A stretch of 64,000 nt of DNA from Edaphochlamys debaryana (lineage: Eukaryota > Chlorophyta > Chlorophyceae > Chlamydomonadales), in NCBI GenBank assembly GCA_016858145.1, contig JAEHOE010000114.1, positions 62,001 through 126,000 of the forward strand. Direction: 5' to 3'. The notes beneath the pieces are model-generated. The model saw only the letters and a list, made by a program, of their open reading frames with translations, had not been told where the DNA came from and did not search any database. The position numbers were made by a program, and so were the translations under genes. How positions within the stretch are numbered: position 1 is the first letter of the stretch; every line of letters starts with the position of its first letter. Shown here piece after piece: positions 46,201 to 55,490 of the stretch.

Positions 46201-48106
46201 CCAGCCACACACTAGAACCGCTCTCGGGACATTCCCTCCGAGGGGGGGAGTGTAACGGGGTCCTGGAGGACCCTGGATTGGCATCCTAGGAGGCTTTTGA
46301 GAAGGTGGCAACTCCGTTGTTACACAGGGATAAGCACGTTGAGCATGTCCTTCCACAAGAGAACTGTCTACCTACCCGGAAACCACGCCCACGTTGATGC
46401 CCTTGGCCCAGGCGGCAGGGGCACCCAGGGAGCGGGGCGCCCACCTGCACGCACGCACGGGTTGGGCGAAACGGCGGGAGTAGCAGGATCGAGCGGTAGC
46501 TTGGAATTCAACTAATAATACCTGCTAGGCACGCTTGCATGTATGCCTCCCTGCGGGAGTGGCACGCCCGTTGCACCCCCTGCCCCTCGGGGGGGCCCTC
46601 CACCCTACCCCCTGATGCAATAATGTTAGATAGCCCCAACGATAGTGCTTGTACTGCAGCAGCTCACTGGTAGAAGTAGCCCCAGTCGTTAGGCTCCCCC
46701 GCATCCCCGGTGAGCGGACCATCGTAGAAGTCGTCGAAGACCCCCTCCAAGGCGAAGCGACGAGCACCCGGGGCTGTGGTGGCTGGGGTCTGGACGCGGA
46801 ATGCCTGCCTCTCGGGATCCCCAGCACCGACAAGGGTCTTGAAGCTCGGCGCGTCCGGAGTCACCAGGTCCACCCCCAGGCCAGGGAAGCTTGAATCGGT
46901 GAGGACAGCGCCTGCGGGGCGGCAAGCACGCAAGGCGCGGGCTTCAAGTGATGGGCCAACCTGAAGTGCACCGCGGGCACCAACAGTAGTAGAGCTCCGG
47001 AGCGAGAACCCATCCAGGAGTGCTGGGCGTCCGAATGGCCGAATGGGCGAACGGCCGGGACGTGGGGCTACCCCGGCTGCCCCGAGGGCGGGGGAAGGGG
47101 GGGGGGCCTGGCCAGGCCGTCCGCATTACCATCAGTCCACCCCCAGACGCCCCAGTAGATACGGCTGCGGCTGCAGCCCAAGTCCGCCTGCCCGTCGGCT
47201 CCCGCTGGCTCCTCGTGGGCGGCTGGGTCCGCCTCGTCCGCCCCCAGTCCCTCGCCCCCTTCCGCCGCCCTCTCGCCGCCCTCGCTGTCGGTGCCCTCGG
47301 GGTGCGACTCCACGGCAGCGGTGGAGTCCGCCTCCTGCTCCTCAGCCGCCACCCCCACAGTCTCGGTGCTGGCCGCTGGTGCGCCGCCGCCCCGGGTCTC
47401 CCCCGAGCCCTCCGCCTCCTCCTCCTGTACGGCCGCTCCTGCTGCTGCTGCTGCGGCGGCGGCGGCCGCTGCGGCTGCCGCCTCAGCCTCAGCCGCGTCC
47501 ACGTCATCCGCCCAGGGGCCGATGTACGGGTCCTCGGCGTCCTCCGACTCCGGCGGCTGGTGCCGCTGCTTGCTGATGCTGTACGCCTCGTGCTTGAGGG
47601 CGCCATTGCGGAAGGCGCGGTCGTAGTTGCCCCGGTGCAGCGGGCGGCACCTGGACTTTCAGCCCAGGGGGGTCCCCTGTTCATAGGCGGCTACGCTTCA
47701 CAGGTAACTTTCACAGGCTTTTTGCATCGGCCTACGAAATGCGATGCCACGACTCCGCGGCACTACGCCCCGTTGTCTATAATAACCCCAGTAGATAGCT
47801 ACGCAAGGGTGATGCCGGTCCTAGCCACGCTGCTCTAACTCCCCTCAACGCATACCTACCTCCAGGGCACTGGACAGAGGCGAAGTTGGCCTCGGCGACG
47901 CAGAAGTCCAGGGTGCAGCCCGCACGGGTTGCGGCCGCGGTGAGAGCGACGCAGGTCGGGTTACCATTGAAGCTGATGAGATACGTAACACTACCCGTCT
48001 GCTTGAGCGAGCGTAATGCTTCTGTTCGCAGCAGAAGAGCGAGTGTCACTAGAAGCAGACTGGCGAGCCGACTGGCCGCGGCATCGTGAGCTGTGCCGAT
48101 GCCCAT
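43228..48106 (-). CDS. Secreted subtilisin/kexin-fold pseudoprotease
   Basis: Subtilase fold without a catalytic triad. Exons: 48106-47856, 47650-47130, 46911-46668, 46444-46376, 45644-45528, 45316-45177, 45056-45004, 44890-44821, 44585-44438, 44228-44005, 43764-43523 and 43338-43228; every phase matches, giving 2190 nt (729 residues). A signal peptide (LASLLLVTLALLL core) is followed by an acidic/Ala-rich stretch, then the peptidase region. Landmarks: INVGVVSG (about residue 361) sits where the catalytic Asp motif belongs. LAGTYSAGIIGAEANHGAGI matches the HGTxxAG region, with Ala419 for His. DVLTLEWG follows. VLIVVSAGL has Leu where the oxyanion-hole Asn belongs. YFSSYGGGVDVTAPGG is normal. 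GALSVSHTAALAALY matches GTSMAxPHVAG, with Ala651 for Ser. Frame integrity over 12 exons argues for a functional non-enzymatic protein. Volvocine algae use active subtilases in wall lysis, so a modulatory or structural relative is a guess. Confidence 0.8.
45941..46014 (+). repeat. Left LTR of the miniature retroelement
   Basis: 74 bp, TGTAAC...GTTACA. Differs from the right copy by one base (a at 46006). Confidence 0.85.
46251..46324 (+). repeat. Right LTR of the miniature retroelement
   Basis: 74 bp, TGTAAC...GTTACA, preceded by the purine tract at 46240-46250 and followed by the caggg duplication. Confidence 0.85.
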
Positions 48107-49629
48107 GGCTGAGAGGCGCTTTCCTATCTTTTTGATGGCGAAGATCAGCACATGGTAGCTGTGCTTACTGCAGAGTACGTAGCTGTGTGCGAGCTTTTAT
48201 GTGCCACGCTTGGCTCGGCATCCGCGCCATGGGGCGGTTACGTAATCCTGGAGAGAGGTAGTAAAGGTTGCAAATTACGCTATCAATCGATTGCGTAATG
48301 CTTCACCATCAATCCATCACCTGCCCCCTCCCCTGACCGTCCCCGTCCGCCGCCCCTCTACCATGGAGTCGCGAATCGCCACAGAAGTGGGGTTGGCAGT
48401 CAAGGTTCCTGGTCCTTCGTACCGCGGCGGTGTACCCGATGCGTTTACGGAGGGCGTCGATCCCGCATCGACGTACGCAATCATGTAGTGTTTGCACACA
48501 CACACCTCCTACCCCCCTTGCGCACTTGTGTGGTGTACTGCTGCCGGCATGACCGTCTCTGCAGGGGCATTGGCACGGCATCGCCGCGGCGGCGTTGCCC
48601 GTTGCGGGTCTGGAAGGGCTTTGATGGGGTCGAACCGGTTCGACGTGTACGGCAGGTTGCGGGCCTTAGTCCTAAGGTGGCAATCGGTCGGCAAGCTGCA
48701 GCTTCTCTCTGCAATCCCATGGCAGTCCTTGTGACGGACTTCACGCGAGGTAGGGCCCTCGAACTCGTCAGGCCGCCGCGACATCATGGTCGCGAGCTGG
48801 GCACCCCTACGATTGCTTGTCATTTCTCCCAGCCAGGGTTCCACACACTATGCCACAGGGCGGGGATCCCCTGCTATCCCTTGACTATGTCAGGCAGCGT
48901 GCGGGCTACTTCCAATACAGAGCCGCCCGTCGCCTGCAGACGATCATTTGCGCCTGGGACTTGGGGGCAGACCGAATTTTGAGCCGATGAGTTGCCGCTA
49001 CAGTGCCCAGTGCGCGGTGCTTGGGGGGTGACACCATTGTGGAATGGTGTACGCCGACACGGCGCCACAACGTCGCCCGCTACCTCCTCTACGACTTCTC
49101 TGAGTTTACAACGTTAATAAGCAGCATCAGGCTCGGTCAGCTCGGCATGCCTCGACATCCATCGACTTTACGATGTCGCGGGCAGAGCATGGTGGTCAAG
49201 TTGGAGCGTGGCTCCATGATACATGATACCTTGATTTAGCACCAATGGGAGGGTGTCGATGGTGGCGGTCGTGCAGAGCAGGGGCCAGGGGGGTGGCGGG
49301 GTTGAACCATGGTGTGTGCACCATGATCGCCGGGCCTCGACCGTGGCACGCGCGCCGCGGGCTACAGATGGGTACGACTTGACATTGGCGACACAGAAGA
49401 CACAGTAGCCGCTTTTGACTTTTGGCTGGGAAGAGGGACACGCGGGGCGTGGTTGCCAAGCACTGACCGAAACCCCTGTCTGCCCCTCCGTCCCCCGAGA
49501 CCCGATCCGCGACTGCGCGAGGACCCTGTGTCGCTACCCAGCCAAGCCAGTCTTCCGCCCACATAATTTGTTACTCTCACTACGATCCTTTACCTTATCA
49601 TTCGCGATGCTTGACACGCCGATAGCAAA
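48107..49629. other. Divergent intergenic region, no gene recognised
   Basis: Holds the promoters and 5' UTRs of the pseudo-subtilase (-) and glycosyltransferase A (+). The short ORFs at 48291-48488 (+) and 49196-49564 (-) have no recognisable family features. Confidence 0.4.
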
Positions 49630-52600
49630 ATGGCGCGCGCGGTGGCGCACCTTTGTCTAGCTCACTCTAAATTGCCCTTGGTCATCTTGCTGACATGGCT
49701 GGCAGTACCTAGCCGCGCGGTGCCCGCGGAGTTGGATGCTGCCGCATACAGCTTAATCCATCCGCGACTGTTCGATGCGATACAGGTACGTAAGCCCTCT
49801 CTCAGCCGTAGAAGGCATAGACCGGGAACCACAGGGGATCATGGCATGATCGCGTCTCGCCGTCCCCAGTACGCGCTGGTACCCGCGCGAGTCCCTGGCG
49901 TTTGACCCTTCCCCCCGCCGCCTCCCTCCACTCCAGACGCGCTCCAGCGGTATGGGCTGCGGGCACTGGTACCAGCCCTACGCCCGCTCCCACGCGGCCG
50001 TGCGCTCGGGCCAGGACCCTCATCCACGCTACGCCGTCATGGTGTCGTTCGTGAGCGGCCTGGCGGACCGGCTCACGTGCTCGCTTACGGTACTGCTGTA
50101 CGCATTACTCACGGACCGGACCTTCGAGGTGGGATGCCAGGAGTGGGGGTGGGGAAGGGTGGTCGGGGGTGGCGGCCCTGGTCGGGGGCGAGCGAGGGGC
50201 GTACCAGTATGCGCACGGGGCCTCATGAACGGTTGCTGACAGGCCAGCCCGCGCAACCCCTTTCCCCGGCATCCCTCCAACCCTCCCCTGCAGTACGTGT
50301 GGTACGGCAACCACGTGCTTTGGGAGTCCATGCAGTCGCCGTACATAGACTGGCGGGTGAGCCTATGTAGCTCAGGGCCCTCTCGCTCGACGACGACAGC
50401 CGGAGGTGTTCCTCACTCTCCCAGCAGACTTATGCGAAACCAACGTTCCGCTCGCTCACCGTACAGGTGCCGCCTTACAACCTCACGGACCTCAGCAAGC
50501 ACGCCGCAGTGCACGACAATAAATCCGAGGCGCTGTCGTACAAGGCTGTGTCGTACGAGAATCACCATGCACGGGTGCGGCGCACCACCATGTTCGCCGA
50601 CCACTACCTCAGCCCGTCAGACGCCAAGGCAAGATCCGAGGTGCAGCGGCTGTTCGGATTCGGAGATCTCATTACGTACGGCAATGGGTACGACAGCCTG
50701 CTGTGGCGGCTCAACATGGGCATGCTAAGGTACGGCAGGCCGCAGGCAGCGAACGGGGCAGCGGGCATGGCTTGATGCCATGGGCAATCACAGGCAGTGA
50801 TCTATGCACGAACCTGGGCGGCAAGCGCCGACTCACGTTGCGCCCCTACCTCCTGCACAGGCTGCTCCTGCGGAACCCCTTCACACGGGACCGAGTCAAG
50901 GTGCGCAGCGGGCCGGGACCAACCTAGCGCTGGCCGCTGACATCGCATCGCATCGATCCCTTTCGCCCCTCACTCAGCAAGCAGCTCACACAGTGCTCCG
51001 TGGCTTCCGCCCCCCCTCCCCCAGGCTCTGAACCTGACCCTCCCCAACGCCGTGCGCTGCCTGTTCAACTTCGCCTACGTGCCCTCCCCCGCGGCCCTGG
51101 CGCCCTGGAGGGGCTCGGAGGTGCTGGACAAGCTGCTGGTGGGGGTGGGAGGGAGGGGGATGGGGAGGGGAGGGGGAGGGGAGGGGGAGGGGAGGGGGAG
51201 GGGAGGGGGAGGGGGGGGGAAGGGGCCGGGCTTCAAGTGGACGGACACGCGGGAGAGAGCTTGGAAGGAGCAGGGACCCGTGTGCGTGGGTTGCTGCACC
51301 GCACACAGCGACTAGGTACCCTGCGCAACCATTCTTGAGTTAAACGAGTCTTCCTGCCCTCCTCCGCGCGGTGGCCCCCAGGACCCCACCAGCTTCGTCA
51401 TCGGGATACAGGTGGGACCGCAACACGGGCCTGGGTGGCGGCGTCCCGCTGCGAACTCGGGGCGCTGTGGGGTCGTATTGCGGGGTCCAGGAGCCCAGGG
51501 AGCACATGGTGTTTACCGTACAGCACCGTGCCTGTCCGGCTTGACCAGGAAAGCCCTGCTGTGTGCCCACACCTGCGCATCCCCGCGCTTGTTGCCTTAA
51601 CCCCCCGCCCTCTGCGCCCCCCAGCGCCCAGACCTCTGCCCCCGCCCCCGCGCCCCCGCCCCAAGCATGCCCTATCTATCCGCCACCCCCGCTCCCACCC
51701 GCCGCAGGTGCGGGTGGGCGACCACGTGTTCCAGGACCCCTCCGCCGCCAACGCCCACCCCTGGCAGCACCTGTCAGGGCATGCCGCGTGAGCTGGGGAC
51801 GGGGGAGGGGAGGAAAAGGAGGGGGCATGCAGAGGAGTAAGGAGGGGGCATGCCCACGTGATCGAGACGTCGTCCATCCCACCAGGGCGCTGGTGGGCAA
51901 GAGGGGCCTGACTAAGCACTGGCGAGGCGGGCGGCTGCGGCCCCGTGGGGCCGTATGGACGGCGTTTCAGGCTGTGTGCCACGGCCCTCGTCAATGTGTA
52001 TTTTGTGGGGGGGTTGATTGGTTGATCATGCTTTCCGCAGGAAGCGTGGAGCGGGTGAGGAGCAGGCTCATTCCCGGAAGACCAACCGGGCCCCACGCCT
52101 CACCAGCACCTGCTGTACACCACCACCCGCTCAGGCTCGCTGGCTGCCGCCAAAGCTTTTCTTTCTCTTCGGTCTCCCATTCGTCAAGCGAACACACACA
52201 CACACCCGCCCACCCGCAGGGACGCGCACTTCCGCTGCGCCCAGCGCCTGACGGAGCAGCTGGAGCGACTGCCCGAGTTCGGCGGCCGGCCCAGCAGCAG
52301 GTGGTCGTTTGTTTGGGCGGGGGAGGGCGGTTTCGCTCCATGCGAAACGAGGGCTACCGAGCTGGTTACCCGCTGCCTGCACGCCCAGACTGCACATGCA
52401 CGCACCCACACCAAACCATCGCGGGTGTCGCGCGGCGAGTTGTGACAAGACACGAGCTTTCTGACCCTCCTCCGACCTCCCGCGCTCCCCGCTCTGCCCG
52501 CAGCTGGGGTGCGGCGCTGGCTGCCCTGATGAGCCACGCACGCAAGCGCATCCGCATGCCCTGGTTCAGACAGGGGCAGGGGCAGGGGCAGGCGCAGGCA

Positions 52601-53965
52601 CAGGGGCACGGCCAGGCGCACGGAAGGCAGGGCGCGTGGGGGCACCGGGCGGGCGGCCATGCCCGGACGGTGGGCAAGAGAAGGCGGCAGCAGGAGGCGG
52701 AGGAGGGGCAGGAGGAGGAGGGGGAGGGGGAGGGCGGGGAAGATGGTGCGGAGGAGGAGGTTTGGACAGCGGCCCCCGTGGCGCCGGTGCCAGGATCGGC
52801 GTCGCCGGCCCTCCCGCCGTTCCCGCCGGCAGTCCCTACGCCTCCGCCCGCGCCGCCGCTGCCGCCGCCGGAGCCCCCCGCGCCACCCCGCTTCCCTCCC
52901 GCTCCGCCGCCCGTGCCCCGGCCCCCACCCTCACCCGACCCGCCCACCCCGCCGGCACCGCCCTCTCCGCCGGAAAGCCCGCCAGCGCCGCCGCCGTCGC
53001 CGCGGCCGCCGCCGCGGCCCTGGCCCCCGCCGCCGTCACCCGCACCTTCGCCGCCGCCGCCACGCCCGCCGGCCCCGCCGCCCGCGCCGCCGTCGCCGCC
53101 GCCGGTGCAGAAGAAGGTGTACTGGTTTCTCATCAGTGACTCATCCGCCGTACGGCGGGCCGCGCGGGAGCGGTACGGCAAAACCGGGCGGCTGCTGGTG
53201 GCGGAGGACGTACCGCTGGACCACAGCCAGGCGAGTGACCCCGGGTTCCCGGAGGCCATCCAACTTACCGGTATCTTTGTGCTTGGGTCCCGCGGCCTCT
53301 GCACTCCCGCCTAGCCCCAGCGTAGCGCTGAGCGAAATCGCGCGCGTTATTGTATGTATTCCCTCCGCACCTTCATGAGTCCTTGGGTCCCGGGGCCTCT
53401 GCACTCCCGCCTAGCCCTTAGCCTAGCGCTGAGCCGAGTCCGGGCCCTACCCCAACTGAGGCCGAGCTTTCCTTACCTCCATCCCGCACTCGCCTCCCCA
53501 GGACAATCCCCACCACGGCCAGGCGGGTCTGCACGCCGCCGCCGCCGAGCTGTGGCTGTACGGGCAGGCGAACATCCACGTGGTAACCATCAACAGCGCG
53601 TACGGCAGGCTGGGCGCGCTGGCAGGACGGGACGAGCCACGTGTGTACGGCATCGACGGGGCCCAGCCGAGGGAGTGCGAGTGAGCAGAGGGGCGCGCGC
53701 ACATGTGTGGGGAGAGGGGGAAGGGGGGGGGAGGGGAGGGGCCACGGCCCTTCCCTATCTCCTGCGGCATGACCATGGCATGCCGTTACTCCACCCCGTG
53801 TACGGGCGCGTTTCCCCTTACAAACTGGCCAGGACCCCATCCCCTCCCTCCTCTCCACCGCTTCCTCCCGCCCTCCGCCTCCCCCATCCCCCCTGCAGCC
53901 TGGACCGACCCGACCCCCTCGACGCAGTGACGACCTGGTCCGTGGGCGTACGGCGCCGCGACTGA
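49630..53965 (+). CDS. Fucosyltransferase-like glycosyltransferase A, Pro-rich insert
   Basis: Probable secretory GT-B glycosyltransferase resembling GT37/xyloglucan fucosyltransferases; the substrate is unknown. Exons: 49630-49785, 49937-50128, 50294-50356, 50467-50729, 50861-50900, 51025-51138, 51382-51411, 51708-51787, 52220-52300, 52504-53230, 53502-53680 and 53899-53965, giving 1992 nt (663 residues). A hydrophobic N-terminus (KLPLVILLTWLAV) suggests a signal or anchor. GT37-like landmarks are GLADRLTCSLTVLLYALLTDR, followed by YVWYGNHVLWESMQSPYIDW, then FVIGIQ-VRVGDHVF (the donor-binding Arg-x-Gly region), VYWFLISDSSAVRRAA, and HAAAAELWLYGQANIHVVTI plus NSAYGRLGALAG. Exon 10 adds a Gln/Gly then Glu-rich stretch and about 110 residues of Pro-rich sequence (roughly 430-541, PPSP/PPAPP units), like volvocine hydroxyproline-rich glycoproteins. 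The intron at 53231 has a GC donor. The upstream ATG at 49609 meets a stop, so 49630 is chosen. Confidence 0.75.
51150..51222. repeat. G/A-rich tandem repeat (gggga)n in GT A intron
   Basis: About 70 bp of agggggagggg-type units just after the donor that follows 51138. Purine-only on the + strand. Confidence 0.8.
53281..53435. repeat. Two ~50-bp direct repeats in a GT A intron
   Basis: gcttgggtcccgcggcctct... at 53281-53332 is repeated with few changes at 53381-53435 (ccttgggtcccggggcctct..., both continuing through gcactcccgcctagccc). They lie within the intron 53231-53501. Confidence 0.75.
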
Positions 53966-55490
53966 CGCAGCACGGCACAGCACGCCACAGCACAGCACAG
54001 CTCGGCTCAGCACGTGCAGCGCAGCATAACATGGCACGCTAATAACTGGGACCGCGGGACGCTCCGCACACACCCGCCACTCCAACTCGATGCCGCGCAC
54101 ACGTTTGCCCCTCCACGTCTGCCTCACCGAGCGCCCCACCAGCGCCCCGCGGAGGCTCTGCTTTAGAGCGGCCTCCGTGGGTGCCCTGCCGTCTCGGGAC
54201 CGCAGCCCCCGGGCTGAGGCAATCGAGGCCGTGCAGGCGGTTGCGACGGGCGAGACCACCCCAACCCTGAAGAGCAAGCCCGACAGCCGCGGGGTCACGG
54301 CACGAGCCATCACGGTACCCAACTACCGGGAGCTCAGAGGGCTGCAACGACCGTCGAGGGAGGGAGGGAGCCTCCCTTCCGAGGGTCTGCTTGATGCAGC
54401 GACTGGCAAGGCTCCGGGCAGGTGCGCAGGGGATACAGTCAAATTGACCTTGGTTAGGGCGTGTGGCCTGGCCTTGCGGGAAGCCTGCGGCTCGCAAGTG
54501 CAGGTGACCGCCCGCGGTGACCCTCGCACCCGCTTCTTCGCATGCTTCAGAGGTGAGCCAGGGAGTGAGAGAGCCCTTGATGCCGCCCGCCCTGCAGGGA
54601 GCCCGCCCCCGCCCGCAGCCCCCTGCATCCGCCCACCGCATGGGCACTGTAGGCGCACACCGAACTGGACAGGACCGAACCGGACCGGACCGGACCAGAC
54701 CAGAGCACCGGATCGAACCGAACACGGGAGCCTCTGTGTTGACTGAATCTGGCGCGGTTGGTATGCCGGTGCGGTAAAGAATTGGTTGCGTACGCTCGGG
54801 GCTCTGGCCGCAGGCGCTACCGGCATCGCACGGGGGGGCGGGGGGCGGCCATCTGGTCGACGCCGCCCATGGCCGCCGGTGGGTCGGACGCATGCCTGAG
54901 GCGGATGGGAGGTGGCAAGCCATCAAGGGATGGTACTGTACGACTGACCAGCGAACCTGGCCTTTGGCCGCAATGCATGTCAGTCGGCGAGTTATATGAC
55001 TAAGAGCGAGATGCTGCGGGGTGAGCGCTTGAGACCCACAACTACGAGTTGTGCAGAGGTGGCACCCATGGGCGGAGGGTACGGTGTCAGGCCATGGTGG
55101 CGAAGCGCAACTGAGGGGTGTGCTAGCGGGCACGCTGTGAAGCTGTCTACCGTAGTGGGCTCCGTTGCCCCTGGGACCCGAGGCCATTGACGTCCCGACC
55201 AGGCAGCCAACCCACCCACCCAACGCCGCCCTGGTCAGCCGAGGGGCCTTCAGGACCCGGGGACTGTGGCGGCAGCATACCAGCGCCACCAGCTCCCGTC
55301 CCTCGTGCGTGCACCTTCAATCGGGCATGCGGGCCCGACAGACATGGAACTCGCGGTTGGCCCATGAACTTTGGCTGCTCCGTTACCAGCAGCTACTTCC
55401 ACATGTAGCAATAGCGCTTGTAGAACGCGTACCTTCGCGTATCAAGTGAGGCGCGATGCAGTAGGTGTGCAGCTCGCGTTGCAGGCCGGG
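53966..55490. other. Intergenic region between tandem glycosyltransferases
   Basis: Begins with ~65 bp of cagcac/gcacag repeats directly after the stop of GT A. It also contains a pentamer repeat near 54656-54720 and the promoter of GT B. The longer ORFs on both strands here have no family signature. Confidence 0.4.
54656..54720. repeat. CCGGA/GGACC pentamer repeat
   Basis: Roughly ten degenerate copies of ggacc-type pentamers (cggaccggaccggaccag core). Related to the short run in the pseudokinase A intron at 11612. Confidence 0.65.

Larger units (their letters stand above)
45941..46324 (+). mobile_element. Miniature LTR retroelement (TRIM-like), 384 bp
   Basis: Non-autonomous LTR-type element inside the intron 45645-46375 of the pseudo-subtilase gene, in opposite orientation to it. 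Two 74-bp direct repeats begin TGTAAC and end GTTACA (so TG...CA). They are identical except for one base, at 46006/46316. A 5-bp target-site duplication, caggg, flanks the element (45936-45940 and 46325-46329). A polypurine tract, gagggggggag, directly precedes the right LTR. A possible primer-binding site, tggtcgcggga, starts one base after the left LTR. The 236-bp interior has no ORF of note, but carries ggttcgaatcc (46055-46065), a perfect match to the Pol III B-box consensus. Near-identical LTRs imply recent insertion. I do not recognise the family. Confidence 0.85.

Noticed and set aside
43228..48106. Pseudogene interpretation of the subtilase-like gene
   Set aside because: All 12 exons join in phase with good splice sites and a signal peptide; only the catalytic positions are lost, which fits a pseudoenzyme better than decay.
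48291..48488. Short + strand ORF with an in-frame ATG near 48363
   Set aside because: No conserved motif, no supported splice partners, and it lies in the promoter region of two divergent genes.
49196..49404. Possible fragment of a second subtilase N-terminus (FCVAN similar to FCVAE of the pseudo-subtilase first exon)
   Set aside because: Similarity is limited to a few residues and the flanking frame does not continue the match.
53231..53501. Frameshift at the end of glycosyltransferase A exon 10, because no GT donor follows the conserved block
   Set aside because: A GC donor (gcgagt) lies at exactly the position where paralogue B has gtacgt, restoring phase without a frameshift.
54090..54746. 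218-codon + strand open frame downstream of glycosyltransferase A
   Set aside because: No family motif, ends in the pentamer repeat, and no splice-supported continuation.
54039..55289. 416-codon open frame on the minus strand between the two glycosyltransferases
   Set aside because: No domain, biased composition typical of GC-rich non-stop frames, and it overlaps repeats. Long ORFs arise by chance at this GC content.
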